DNA of 64,000 nucleotides from positions 186,001 to 250,000 of the forward strand of contig JAIXMQ010000011.1 in the NCBI GenBank assembly GCA_025716855.1, in the 5' to 3' direction. Under the pieces are notes generated by a model. The model saw only the letters and a program-made list of their open reading frames with translations, was not told the origin of the DNA and made no database searches. This document shows positions 1-12,800 of the stretch, one piece after another. The position numbers and the translations under genes are program-made. Position 1 is the first letter of the stretch; each line of letters opens with the position of its first letter. The stretch is from Pilaira anomala (lineage: Eukaryota > Mucoromycota > Mucoromycetes > Mucorales > Mucoraceae).

Positions 1-1
1 A

Positions 2-613
2 TCAACACTTGAACCAAAAGAAATAATCCGTATAGTTTATTTAGCAGGAAGTCAATGGAATGAAAAGCAAGTAAAAGAACGTATGGCAAAGTATCCGAAT
101 CGACCTTTCATGGGAGTCGGTATCTCGAATCCACAAGAATTAAGTCAAGTCATAAAGAACGATATACCCGTAATACATATTCAAGAGGATTGTAAAGCAT
201 TATTAGGAGTTCAAAAGAGATGGGTTAGAAATATCAAGATATGGAATCGAATATTGAATTTGACATCAGCTAGTGTTTGGGGACTCTTTAGTTTTAAAGT
301 AATTCATATCATCCAATTGTTAAAAAGAGGTGATTCCAATGTTCAATTTCCTGTATTTGAAAGAGGAAATTTACCTATTCCAAATCAAGTACTCCTGAGT
401 TCAATTGCTACCTTTACTCTCTTGCTATCTTTTGTCACAAAAAACTTATTGAATAGAATCCGAAATGAATACAGTTGGATTCAAAAAGAGAATGAATCTC
501 TCTTAATAAGAAATGATTTACAGTATACTACTTTTTCTTTTCTATTAAGAAATTTCGTTCCTTATTGTTTTATTGGTTTTTCTGTTTACCATTTCCGAAA
601 GTCGTACAAATAA
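2..613 (+). CDS. 3' end of a gene for a two-pass membrane protein, function unknown (partial)
   Basis: The reading frame is open from base 2 to a TAA at 611-613, so the 5' end lies outside the window; about 203 residues are visible. An in-frame ATG at 83 exists, but coding sequence continues upstream of it, so it is probably internal. Two hydrophobic stretches are visible: one near residues 118-135 of the visible part (ending in SFVTKNLL) and one near the C-terminus (LLRNFVPYCFIGF). A weaker one lies around SVWGLFSFKVIHII. The chain ends with a short basic tail, HFRKSYK. I do not recognise the family. A role in an organelle or ER membrane would be guesswork. The next gene starts on the same strand about 150 bases downstream. 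Confidence 0.6.
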   Translation, partial: STLEPKEIIRIVYLAGSQWNEKQVKERMAKYPNRPFMGVGISNPQELSQVIKNDIPVIHIQEDCKALLGVQKRWVRNIKIWNRILNLTSASVWGLFSFKVIHIIQLLKRGDSNVQFPVFERGNLPIPNQVLLSSIATFTLLLSFVTKNLLNRIRNEYSWIQKENESLLIRNDLQYTTFSFLLRNFVPYCFIGFSVYHFRKSYK

Positions 614-765
614 TAAAACACAAATTCCATTTTCTAAACTCATTATATATATATATATATATAGTTTGGGTCACCTGTGGTTCACGAAAAATATTAAAAA
701 GGGCACACACAGACATTATTAACCCTTTCTTTTTCTTTCTTCTTTCTTTTTAACTTATATAAAAA

Positions 766-3581
766 ATGACAACGCTGTTAAAAAGTAGATCTCCTTCTTT
801 AGGAACTATTTCTACTATATCTTCATTATCATCATCTATTGATATGCCTATACCATCCATTTCCATCACAAATAAACCATCCAACGGTACATCACTCTAT
901 CACCTATGTCGTTCTGTACTTGATAGACTTTCACTTGTAGAAGGAATGCAATATTATCTAGACTATGAAATAATAACGCCATGTAGCTCATCTGTAATGT
1001 CATCTGAATCTTCTTCAACAACCAACAGTTCTTCTAATGACCCACTTACAAAATTATGGGAACTCTGTAGAAGAGGAACTCCCTTAGCAACCTTATTTAA
1101 CGCTTTAAATCCAGCTGAACCCTTAAAATTAAACTTTTGTCAGCAACAACAAACGAATGAATGTAAAAAGACCGTTTATCATTTTATTGTTGCTTGTCGT
1201 AATCAATTATCTTTTAAAGAAGAACAAGTATTTACTCTATCTGATGTTTATAAAGACAATACGAATGGTTTTGTAAAGGTATAATGAATAAAAAAAAAAA
1301 AAAAAAGCGTCACATGAAAAAATACTAAAAAAAAAAAAAAACTTTTTTTATTGTTCTCAGGTCGTGAATACGATTGATATGGTATTACAGTTATTAGAAG
1401 AAAAGGGAATTATTTCTTCATTAGAAAATAACCGAAATTCTTTAAATGCACCTAAAGATACACGAGATAAAGTAGTACATGAATTACTTGAAACAGAACG
1501 TAAATATGTACAAGATCTCGAGATATTACAGGTACAAAAAAAAAAAAAAAAAATTGTATAATACATGAAGCTAAAATTATACACAACAGAATTATATGCG
1601 TGAACTTCAGATTCAAGAGGTTTTAAATCCAGATACAATTCATTACTTATTTGGAAACTTAAATACACTCGTAGACTTTCAAAGAAGATTCTTAATTCAA
1701 CTAGAAGAGATTGGTGAAAAGGTACCGGAAGAACAAAATTTCGGTTTTTTATTTACTCAAAACGAAGATCAATTTGCAGTCTATGAACCTTATTGTTCAA
1801 ACTATTTCTCGGCTCAAGATTTGGTAGTCCAAGAAGCACCTAAATTACAGAAATTAGCCGATATTTTAAATCCAGTATATGAATTACCAAGTATGTTGAT
1901 TAAACCAGTTCAAAGGATATGTAAATACCCTCTCTTATTATCTCAACTCAAGAAATCAACTAAACCAGATTGGCCTCATTTTGAAGAAATTGAAGAAGGT
2001 CTGGATTCTGTTAAACGTGTCACAGAAAAAGTAAATGAGACACAACGTAAACATGAAAATATTCAGGTTGTAGATGATTTAAAGAGAAGAGTGGATGAAA
2101 TGAGAATCTCTCAAATAGATAGCTTTGGTAGTTTATTATTACACGATAAACTCATTTTACAACAATCAAATGAACCAGATAAAGAAATGTACCTTTATTT
2201 CTTTGAAAGAACTATCTTGATCTGTAAAGAAAGTAAAGATTCAACAAAGAACAAGCATACAAAGACAACTGGTATCTTGGTCAAAAAGAAGAGAAGAGGT
2301 AGTTTACAACCAAAAGGCTTAATAGTCATGAGTCGTGTTTTATCCGTCAAAAACAAATCAACTGGTGAAGGAAATTGGTTACTTTCAATCGATTGGAAAG
2401 ATCGTGATGTAGATCATTTAACTTTAAAATTTAGAAATGAAGAACATGTTAAATTATGGGAATCTACTCTTAAAAGAAAAATGGTTCCCATGAGAACAAA
2501 TGTTTCAAATACTCAACTTGCTTCCATGAAATCTTTTGCTTCTCAATCTGTACCTGCTTCTCATCTGATTGATGATGATGACGACGACGACGACAACGAC
2601 GAAGAAGAAGAAACTATTCCAGAAGAAGAAGAACTTGATTATCCCGAAGAACAAAGATCAAGATCAAACTCTTTATCTGCTCATTTATTACATTCTATTT
2701 CTGGTAGACCCAAAATAGGTCGTAACATGAGTTCAACAGATCACCCACCTACTACTACTACTACTACTGCTGCTGCTAGATCAATCATTCCACGTCAAAG
2801 TACAAGTACTGGCTCTTCAAATGATTATTATTACCCTGCCTCTCCTCCACCTTCTAATCCTTCTTCTCCAACTTCCTCTGCAAGAGCTTCTCAATCAAGT
2901 GCAACCACTTCAAGAACAAGAGATACTTCTCCATTAGCTGATATCGCTTCCAAATTTATGTCTCCCAGCCATCACGATCCTATAGAAGAATACAGACAAC
3001 CAATCATACGTAGTCAATCTGCTTATCCTGGCGATACAACACATCAATTACTCAAGTCTGCTTCTTCATCCACTACTACTAATACTAATACTACTACTAC
3101 TACTACACAAAATAATATCAATCATAACAATCGAATCCGTTCTCAAAGTAGTCCAAATATTCATAATCATCATCATCTCCACCCACATCAACAATCACCA
3201 CCACCACCACAACAACAACATGTACCTGAATTACCTTCATTTAATTCTCGTACATTATATCAAAATACACCACCTTCTCCTTTAGATTCACCTACAAGAG
3301 ATGCTTACCGTATCAACACGAATTCACTTAAACTTAAATTAAACTATAGTGATGGAATTTACGTGATTTTATGTTCTATGGAAGTTTCATTCTATGAACT
3401 CATGGAGAAAGTAGAACGTAAAGTACGTTTAGTAGGTAACTTACAACCGAATGATTTATTAAAACTTCGATATCAAGATGAAGACGGTGATTTGATTACT
3501 ATTAATTCCGATGATGATGTTCAAATGGCTTTTGAAAGTCGTAACAGTGCAAACACAATCAACTTGTTTGTTAGTGTTTAA
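766..3581 (+). CDS. CDC24: CDC24-type guanine nucleotide exchange factor for Cdc42/Rho
   Basis: Three exons fit in frame: 766..1278, 1361..1531 and 1590..3581, giving 891 residues. Seen in order: a CDC24 calponin-like region (about 40-165, with LYHLCRSVLDRL and LWELCRRGTPLATLFNAL), a DH/RhoGEF domain (about 205-380, with ELLETERKYVQDLEILQ and LIKPVQRICKYPLLL), a PH domain (about 397-530), an acidic stretch, a long Ser/Thr/Pro/Asn/Gln-rich linker, and a C-terminal PB1 domain (about 806-891, with the acidic DEDGDLITINSDDDV motif). This is the architecture of fungal Cdc24, which loads GTP onto Cdc42 and binds the Bem1-type scaffold through PB1, so a role in polarised growth is expected. Both introns are short (82 and 58 nt) and phase 0. 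The 5' leader is T-rich. No key motif is missing. Confidence 0.95.
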
Positions 3582-3734
3582 ATTTTTTTAATTTTTTTTT
3601 TATATATAACTTATCCCCCTCTTTTTTTTTTCTTCTTTTTATGCTATATTATACTTTATCTCTCTCTAACTAACTACATTCACTTTATCCCATTCCACTT
3701 CTCTCTCTTTTTTTTTTTTGTATTATGTACATTT

Positions 3735-3788
<54 letters not shown>

Positions 3789-4254
3789 TTTCTTTTAATA
3801 ATCTTTTTTTTTTATGTAAATAAACTTTCTTTCTATATTCTTATTTATCGTTTATTGCATAACATTTAAGTATATGATAGGTAAAGTGTCATTTCTTTTT
3901 CTCTATTTTAGGAAACTTGAAACTTGTGTATCGCAAATAATTTTTAACCAGATGAGGTAATAAGTCTTTTCCCCGGTATAGATAAATTGCTCTTTGGAAG
4001 AGTATATTATAAAAAAATACATGTTTGATTTACAATAGAGCAGGATCGAAACTTAGTATGTAGAGGGTGATGTCGATGTTTTTCCAGCCGTTAATACAGT
4101 GGGATTAAGAAGTGAAAAAAAGAAAATTAGCGTAGTAGACCAAAAATCTGTTGTGATATCGCCAATAACCTGATTGAATTACATTAATGAAAATAAAAAA
4201 TCTTCGTTTTATACATTAATAATAAATGAAAATGAAAAAAGATAGATGATTTAT
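3582..4254. other. Convergent 3' spacer with T-rich tracts
   Basis: This is the tail-to-tail spacer between CDC24 (+) and the tricalbin gene (-). It holds T-rich runs, a long (TC)n tract and AT-rich sequence; I see no gene in it. Confidence 0.6.
3739..3783. repeat. (TC)n microsatellite
   Basis: About 22 uninterrupted TC dinucleotides lie in the 3' region of CDC24. A similar tract follows the kinase gene at 18793. Confidence 0.95.
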
Positions 4255-7200
4255 TTATGTTTCTTCTACAACAGCTTTATTCGCACGGGCCTGAGAATTA
4301 TAACCATTTCTAAAAGAGCTGACCTTTTTCAGAATCACATCTTTTCCCTTTGCAAACTTGCGCAAAATCTTGCGCTTTTTAATCTTGGTGTTTGCTAAAT
4401 TATCTTGCATAGATTCCAAATACTCCACCGTTTCTCCTTCCACCAATTGGCTTAATTTATCACCGATATACACTGTACCACTAGCACCTTGCGATGTTCC
4501 CTCGTTGCTAATCAATGTAGCTCCTGATAACACAGAGATTCTCTTATCAATTTGCATATCTGAAGGTCTTTTGGTAGATGTCGGTTCAGCCGATATTGAT
4601 GAAGAACGTATTTTATCGTTAAGTATAAATGTATTTGGGCCTGTGGAAACTCTTCGATGGTCGTTAACCACGGTTGATCTAGACGTTCTTCTTCCTTCTG
4701 TATTAGAAGATTGAGTGTTTGTGACCAATGCTTCTCTTCCTTCTTCATTTTCATCAGGTTTATTTAATACCATCGGTGATCGGGTCTTCTCTTCAACTGG
4801 AGAAGCCTTCTGAACTTCTTCAATGGGAAAGTCTTTTTGAACAGTATCAGTAGTAGCTGTGGTTTCACCAGGGGAATCAGTTGTTGTTTGAGCTGTAAAA
4901 TTTTCTTCAATTGTAGTAGGAGAGTCAGATTTCAATGAAGTGGTAGTTTCTTGAACTGATGGATTTATATTCAATGGAGGCACTGTTTTCTGTTCAGGTG
5001 AAGCCAAAACTTCCTTTCCTTTTTCTTTATCCTGCTCCGTTCTATGTTCAATTGCATAACTCTCTGTGCCTTCTTGACGCACAAGCAAATGTGCCTTCTC
5101 TTCTATATTATCATTCTGGAATGGGTCCGCTCCCAACATATCCACCTTAAACTCTGGTAGCTCTGTATGGACTGGAGCAAATCCAGGTACAAATTTGAGA
5201 CGAACCAGGACTCTTCCGCATGGTCCTTCTTGACCCCAAGGCATTTCATCACCCGGGTCTTGATCGGTGTATGGTCTGAGTGCTAAAGAAATTTCTTGCC
5301 AGTCATGGTCGTATATTTCCTTCATCCATAATCTTGCTGTTACTTTACGATTGGATCCTTGAAAGAGATGAATCGATAGACCGGATCGGTATCGCATCAT
5401 CACCGGGAAATACAAGTTGCTTCGAAACCAACCGATACGATCTTCTACACGGTTAAGTAGGTTATGACTTAGGTCTCGCGTAATTTTAGGCGATACGTTG
5501 ATTGAAAATGTTGCTTTGGTTGTAAATAATTTATCATGGCGCATAGGTGATCGGATATCCACTAATTGAATACTGTCGATTACAAGTGTTCCGACGTCTA
5601 AAAAAAAAAAAAAAGAGTTGAGCAAACTTTTTATATGCAGTTTTTCTTTTTTTTAAAAAAAAAAAGTTTACCTGCTCCGCGTAATTGCCTTGGTAATATC
5701 AATTTAACAGGTTTGTACTTTAAATCTAACAAAACTTTGCCATACCCAATACCGTTTGATAATGAAATCCATTTGACTGACTCCTTTGACTAGTAATATC
5801 TGTTAAGAACAAAAAATAGGGATTTATATTCAAGTGATGTATTTACCTTTTTAGACTTCGTACGAAACAAGTCGCTGACTTTAAGCATGGATGTGCCAAT
5901 CACTGGGCTATCTTCTAAATCAATATCTGTCTTTACGCTAACCCTAATATATGCCGTCTCATAGTTTTTCAGAAAGCATTCCGATACAGCGTTCCAATTC
6001 TATTTAACAAAAAAAAAACAAAAAATAAAAGATTAAATTTTTAGGTATAAATTTATTCATTTATATGTCTTACTGGATTCGACGTTTTCATTTTAGTTCG
6101 GGTTCGAAATACTTTATTGTCATCTATGTAGAGTTCGGCATAAGGACTGACTGACTTGTTTGAAGTATAAGGATGTCGTCTGTTCTTAAAATAAATAACT
6201 TCTGGATCGATAATTTCAAGGTCCTTTGCTTTCACAATTGTTACAGATAAAATGCCTGTGTTTTTATATTAGCAAAAAAAAACCCCCCTCCAATCGAATA
6301 ATGCCTTTTCTTTATCTTACCAGAAACATGCAAGGGTGAAACAGGCTCTCCCTCATCATCGTCCGAAGAATCATCTTCAACAAGGGTTCCATCGTAAGTA
6401 TACGACTCTTCATGATCCCAAGTGACAAGCTCTGTTCTATCAATTTCAGATGTTTCATCTGGTACAAGCGTTACTGCTCCATTTTCCAAGTTGGGCTCAT
6501 TTTCATTTTCTACTATAGGTAAATCATTATCATCCAGTCTCTTTACAGTATAATGTGTATTGGACACCATTTTTTTCTTCTTATTTTCAAGTTTTTCTAG
6601 CTCCTTCTTTGCTTTTTCCTCTCTCTTTTGCTTGGCTTTTTCTTTCTTGGATTTTTTAGTTCTGGCATGGTCACTTGGTGTAGGAACGGGCGTAAGATAT
6701 TTAGGATGAAATGAGAGTCTGAGATTAAGATGCATTTCAGAATCAGTTTCTGACTTTCCGTCAATAGGAGCCCATCTAAATAAAAACAAAAGAGAGAGAT
6801 AAATTAATATCTAGCAGGAGAGTTATATTATAATTTTTTACCCGTCAAAGATGACTCTTTCTTCAGTGTACCAAGTAGAGACATTGTTGTATTCATTCAA
6901 TGTGGCCAGTACTGCATCTTTAGTGGAGATAGAGATAGATCCCCAAAGTTTATCCGAATTAAGTTTATCTGCATCCCATACCTTTAAATTTAAATAGACA
7001 TCATTGGTGATATCCTCTAATAAATATGGATATAAATCAGTTATTATTTTTTAAGTAAAGGATTAATATTCTGGACTTACCAACGGTCATTAACTGATAC
7101 AAGTTCTCATCCCAAATTGGGTTTTCGTTCTTGGACAATACGCGTGTACTTTTTAAATTGCTGTCAGGCCTATCACTCAATGAGAACGTAACAAAAGGAT

Positions 7201-9368
7201 CTTCTGCACCTTTTTTTAAAAAAAAGTTAATCCTGATCTTTAATAAGCTATATATCTTCAAGAAAAAAAAAGACGGTTTACCTCCAGTAGCAGAATGCAA
7301 ATTTCTTGCGCCTCTAATTTCAGCCTTTACTACGCCAATAGCATTTGTATCAATTTGAACACCTATCATGATGGGAGGTATATCAACTGTAATGCTATTG
7401 GGATCTACCAAGCTCTTAAAGCCTAGTTTTACACCTTGATCGACAGCTGTCTTCAACATCGGAAGCTAATAAAAAAAAAGGAGTTAGATTCAATAAAAAA
7501 AAAAAGCAATATAAAAAAAAACAATTTTACTCGCATAATGTTTAATCGTTTTGATATAGGCATTACAGCCGTTTCAATTTCAGGTGCTTTAATAAAAGAG
7601 ATAGTAACCCTTTTAACAAAAGGTGGTTCTGGTGCAGTGATTATCTTGAACCTGATTTTTCCTGATAGCTTTGTAAGTTCACCACGAATATCTAGCGCAG
7701 TATTAATACGTGTCTTAAAACGAATTGAGACACCTGGAGCACTCGATGTTTGTGGTTTATGAGAAGTTGTATGGGTATCATTACGATCCATGCCAAGTGT
7801 AAAAACGGCTTCACCAAACTATTTGGATAGACTTAAGTTATGTATTTTATATATTTTTATACTTTTACAGTACCCGCTCTATTTAAGGCCGCAATTTTCT
7901 CCATATTTAATTTTCTCAAGTCAGAAATAAGGCCACAACAGTCTGAAATTTTTTTTCGGCCTTAAATAGAGCGGGTACGGTATACTTACAATACTATCTG
8001 AAGGTTGACCCGATTTGGGTGGAAAAATATTTATTCTAAAAATAAAAATATCAGTTTTTTCGCTTTGTTTTGTTTATTTATGTTCTCATTAGTTACTTTT
8101 CAATACGAGGAGATTCGACACCTAGATCAAAATCGCATACTTTTACAGCTTTCTGAATTATCATCCAAATAATTAATACCAGAAATATATTGTAATTGAA
8201 GCCAAACTTACTATTGCTTTTGGAGTCACTCTTGATATCGTATCTTCCAAGATATCCTCAACAACCGCAAATACTTGAGGATCGATACAGCGCCATACTT
8301 TTTCAATAATAACATTAAACCATTCCATAGTTTCACCTTCACTTTGCCTATTAAGCTATTGAAAATGTTGAATTAATATTTAGATGTATGTATTTTTTCT
8401 TTAGAGGATCTACTTGCGATTTGTGCACCATCAAGCTTTTCTATTTGCCAGTTTAAGCTCTTTAAAGTAGTAGTAGAAAGCATATAAAAAGCAAGCGCCG
8501 CTACGTTAAAGAGTGTGTTAGTGCTTTTCTATCCACAATGTGTTCTATTCATTATTTACCCAGCACCGCTCCTATCAAGAATGAAGTGATACCATACCCT
8601 GCTTTCCCTAAATAAAAGCAACCAGCTGCACTCATTACCAAATACTTAACACCCATCCGTTCTAAACCATAAACAAATACAGCTGGACTATTTAATCTTA
8701 GGGGTTGTCTAAAATCCAACTTGAAGCATTTCTTTGGAGGTTTGGACAGGTTTTCGTTCTGAAAAGGTCCTGTAGTAGAACGATCTTGTTTTGATTTCAA
8801 ATTCTCAGGAGGAATATTTTTATTATCAAAGTCCTTGGGTCTTGATATAACAGACGTTTTATGGAAATTATCTTTATTTATATATAAAAAAAAAAGTGTG
8901 AGGATGTGATGGCTCTAAGTAAAAAAAAAAAAACCGGATTCAATCCATCTTTAACTTGCCTGCAGTAGGATCTAAACCTGTTCTATTTTGTTCAGGCTCG
9001 TCTTCTCTTTTTGTACCTAGTTTAGATACATGCGTATGAGCTTGTTCGGGGACTTGAGGCTCTGCAGAATCTTGAAAGTTTTCATGGTGACCTGTTAAAG
9101 GTGCGGTCTGACGAGTGAAGGTAGGATCACCAGGTTGATTCTGTCCATAATTAGGGAATCCACCATAAGGATCGAACCTTCCAGTAGCATCATGGTCTCC
9201 ATTATTATGGAAATCAATAGGGTCTGAAGTGGATTCACCGGGTACAGCGAAATCAGAGGGTGTTGTATTGTTCAATGTTGTGTTTAAACCTTGATTACTA
9301 TCATCTCCCTGGGCAACGTTTTGTAAATCTGTTGGTTTTTCTCTTGAGTTTTGACTTAGACCAGGCAT
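4255..9368 (-). CDS. Tricalbin / extended-synaptotagmin: SMP and multi-C2 ER-plasma membrane tether
   Basis: About fifteen exons read from 9368 down to the stop at 4255-4257, roughly 1370 residues. In order: a disordered N-terminus, a hydrophobic hairpin (MSAAGCFYLGKAGYGITSFL, then AALAFYML), an SMP lipid-transfer domain (from TMEWFNVIIEKVWRCIDPQVF through PPFVKRVTISF), a C2 domain (GVVKAEIRGARNLHSATGG), a charged Lys-rich insert, another C2 (ILSVTIVKAKDLEIIDP) and further C2-like regions (VGTLVIDSIQLVDIRSP), then a Ser/Thr-rich tail with a basic end. This is the tricalbin order; the family tethers cortical ER to plasma membrane and moves lipids. Exons that fit well include 8414..8500, 8212..about 8336-8355, 8097..8152, 7990..8035, 7531..7818, 7282..7465, 7081..7209, 6842..7016, 6321..6775, 6074..6255, 5847..5999, 5672..5789 and 4255..5597. 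The joins around 8870-8980 and 8337-8413 are unsettled. The intron 7819..7989 carries a MITE. Confidence 0.88.
7868..7980. mobile_element. 113-bp MITE with 24-bp terminal inverted repeats and TA target duplication
   Basis: The ends 7868..7891 and 7957..7980 are inverted copies of each other over 24 bases with a single mismatch (second base A versus C). The element is flanked on both sides by TA (7866-7867 and 7981-7982), and one end starts CAGT. TIRs plus a TA duplication are the hallmarks of the Tc1/mariner/pogo group. The interior is AT-rich and non-coding, so this would be a non-autonomous element. It sits inside an intron of the tricalbin gene (intron 7819..7989); removing it and one TA would leave an intron of about 56 nt, normal for this window. 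Superfamily assignment is inference. Confidence 0.85.
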
Positions 9369-9601
9369 TTCTCAAGTATTTTACAAGTAATAAAAAAAAA
9401 AAGAAAAATGATATGACAAATGTTTTTTGTTCAAATAACTGACAGGTTTGACATAATTGATCCGAGGAGGATAATTATATATGCAAATAGAAAGTGACTG
9501 TGCCAAAACAACCCCTTCCTCACTTTTTTTTGTCTCGGAAACAAAAAAAAAGTAGCCTTTTTTTTTTTGTGGTTTTTCTTCAATACATAAAACAATACGT
9601 A
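9369..9601. promoter_or_regulatory. Divergent promoter region between tricalbin (-) and the microprotein gene (+)
   Basis: Only 233 bases separate the two divergent start codons, so control elements for both genes should lie here. The stretch contains A- and T-runs. I could not recognise a specific binding site. It depends on the tricalbin start at 9368 being right. Confidence 0.4.
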
Positions 9602-9822
9602 ATGTTCTCAAATAAATTAACTCAACTTGCTATAGCTGTGGGCGTGGGTATTGGTACTGGTATTTATGTATTCAAACCCTTGTTACAAGAATATGAACAG
9701 TAAGTCTTTTTTTTGACATGACCAATTCGGAAAACTGTAGAATGACCCTTTTTATTAGAGAAACACACGGTACCTGGATTCGTCCTGGTGACGAAGAAAA
9801 GTTAAAGAAGAAAAATAATTAG
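9602..9822 (+). CDS. 53-residue single-pass membrane microprotein
   Basis: Two exons, 9602..9699 and 9759..9822, join in frame (donor GTAAGT, acceptor TTATTAG) to a 53-residue protein. Residues about 6-26 (LTQLAIAVGVGIGTGIYVF) form one Gly-rich transmembrane helix. The tail is polar, with GTWIRPGDEEKL and a lysine-rich end. Size, a short basic-free N-terminus, one helix and a charged tail resemble small mitochondrial inner-membrane subunits or assembly factors of fungi, but I cannot assign a family. The consensus splice signals and the sensible tail after joining argue that the gene is real. It is divergent from the tricalbin gene. Confidence 0.6.
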
Positions 9823-12800
9823 ACTAAATACTCGATATAAACCCCCCCCCCCGTATCATAGCTTTACATCAAATACTTCTCCCGAAAAATAAACGGTCGA
9901 GCTTTATCGACACCTTTTAAAAAAATATACTTTTAGAATAAACGAAAGAAAAAAATAAGGAATGGCTATGTCAAATAAAGCCTGCGCGTTGTGATAAAAG
10001 GTTTAAGGGATATGAGGGAATTATTTTCATATTTTCAATTGTGTTTCGTGAGACCTTTATGTGTATACAGCCCCGATCGTTTTTTTGAAACCATCGATCA
10101 GTTTAATGCATATCAAACTTTTTGATGTTCTAGAATAAGATCAGCATCTTTGAAGCATAAATTTTATATGTATCTAAAAAGTGCCTTCTAACGCAATGGA
10201 TATAGGGGATGAGGGAGATAGAAAGCTTCGTCATGATTCCGGTCTTGCTACGAATACTGTGAGGATTTACAGTATTGTCGATGCATGTATCGACGCCCAT
10301 TCGTCTGCAAAACAAGGTTTCTTGTATTTTTTAAGAATAAAATAAAAAGAGTCCCTGAAGGAGATGGTATTTTAGCAAAGAAGGAAAAAGAAGAAAAGTG
10401 CTCTACAGATAAAAAACGCCATACGAATACATATGCGCTTATTTAGAACTTTAAAAAATATGTAAGCCTTAATCGTAAGCAGCGTTTTTATTTGCTTTTA
10501 TCAAAATGGCGTTTTTTTTTTTTTCAAGTAGATCATACAATCATTTAAATGCTTTTCTACTTATTTGGCACATGTTAGTTCCTATATTCTAGAATGAAAT
10601 GAGACCACCTTCTTCACCAGTAGCAATAGTAAAAAAAAAAAAAAAAAAGTCGCTTCAATTAACTGTAGAAAAAAAAGTGGTCCATAAAACGACAATACCT
10701 TTTTTTTTTATCGTATATAGGTCACTTTACTTATTAGGTAGTATAGTGTCCCTTTTAAAAAAAATCAAGTCGTAAAGTTAATCCATATACGTATGATTAA
10801 AAGGAGATAATTTTTTCTGCATATTCAATAAATATTTACAGGTAATTTCTTTGAAAAAAAAAAGGCGTATTGTAGGCACTAGAGTTTATTACAGAAAAAT
10901 GTATGTATCGATCCCTTTTATTTTTAGCTGTTTTTATTGCATGATTATAATTGCTTAAAAATTACACGGACTTGGGGTTCTTTTATCTTCTATATTGTGC
11001 TCACTATATTACCTACCTTCAAGCAAACACGGGGGTAGGAGATCTTCCTTTTTGGGTTATTTTTCAGTTTACTAGCACCTCTTCCAAATCAGTTTTTTAA
11101 GAATTACTTGTAAAAAACGGCTAAGTAAGCGTTAATGATTACCAGTCAATGACTAGTAAGAGAATAATCACCAATTTTTGTGACATGGTTAGTGATATCG
11201 GAAAAGGTCGACGATTCAGCTAATGAATTGTTTAGCTTAGTCCAGTAGAATCAGATGGAATATAGCTAAGTTTAAATAAGAATTAAATCAATCTAGGTTT
11301 GATTAGACTTCACCAATATCACGGTAAAGTCTTAATATCCATTTACACGTAGTGTATACTAATTAACCTTTTTTGTAGATTTGAAAATATACTTCGAGAG
11401 TAAAAGCCAAAAAAAAAAAAGGGGGGGGGGGGTAGAGGAAAGAGAGAACATGAAGAAACGTGAGATGACAATCCCAACCTCCTTATAAATTTATGTTAAC
11501 ACTTGTAATACCTTGTTTTTTATTTTAAAAAACTAGTTCATATATGCTTTTAAAAAGTACAAGTCCATTTTATAGTATAGTGATAACCACACCTACTAAT
11601 GTACCCAGTCCTCGTAGTTCCACCACTCCTAATACGTTTGATGATTTAGGCATGTATACGAATGTGTAATGGATATACTACGTGGACTATTGTTAAGAAG
11701 CTTGATTGCTCATACCATTTTTTTTTTTTTTTTAATTTTCGCACAGTGGATTGAAATAAAATCTTGATCATCACATGACTTTAAGAAGACATCCAGTGAC
11801 AACCTTTTGCCATCATTGTAAATAGCTTTTTCTTCGGCAACAGGACATATGATTCACCTCCAAATAGCTTACAATTTGACTAAGATAACATGCTGGATCT
11901 TCATACGACGAGATGTTTGAAAGCCAAGATCTGTCATATGCGGTAATAAACTGTGCTTTTTTCAGTTGATGTGATAATTGCAATGTATTTTTTTCTTCTA
12001 GAAGAAAAAACAAACAGAGCTCTCCTTAGCTTATTTCAAAACCATTAGAAACAAGTTTCTTTAAGTTTGGGGTTGAATTGACATTTGTTTTTTAAGCTTT
12101 TTGAAACGCATAATAAGGTCCTTATAATATTGACATGCATGTTTTTCTTGTATTATATTCAAGATAAAAAAAAAAAAAAAGCGTAATAACGCATTATAAA
12201 AAACACTGCATGCTTCTGTTGTGCACTTTATAAAATAATAATTTTTATGGGGGACTTTCCTTGTGTATACAGTATATTTACCATGTATAATGATTACTCT
12301 TTACTTCTATTAATTCATTACTATAAAATATTACAAATGGGTCGGTTTCTATGATTTATATCACAACTAAACCTAAAAAAAAAAAAAACGATCGTGTACA
12401 TAACAAGGCATAAATGCTACAGCACGGACCTCTTTTTAACTTTTCTCACTCACTCAAAAAAAAAAAAAAATTTATAAATCTCTCCTATAAATATAATTTA
12501 AATTGCTGCTTATGTACTTAAATTTTTTGTCTTCCCTTACCATGGAATTCTTACATAGTAAACGGTTGTATTTAAATGAAAGGTTAAAGTAGGTTAGTGT
12601 ATGTAGTACTTGGAATACTCACGATCCGTCTAGACAGACTTATCTTCTTTTAGACAAGTACTATAGACGAAGCAAGGAGAAAAAAAAATTTCTTTATTTT
12701 TTATTACTTAGTAATCCTATTGTAAAAATGATCAAACGGGTTTGTGTGCATATTTAGACTAGATTATTTTATAGTTGAAAAAAAGAAGAAAAAAAAAATA

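Noticed and set aside
4358..5150. Plus-strand ORFs opposite the last tricalbin exon
   Set aside because: These are antisense shadows of the real coding exon.
11420..11432. G-run and other homopolymers as possible G-quadruplex or assembly joint
   Set aside because: A single G-run cannot form an intramolecular quadruplex, and homopolymers are common across the window.
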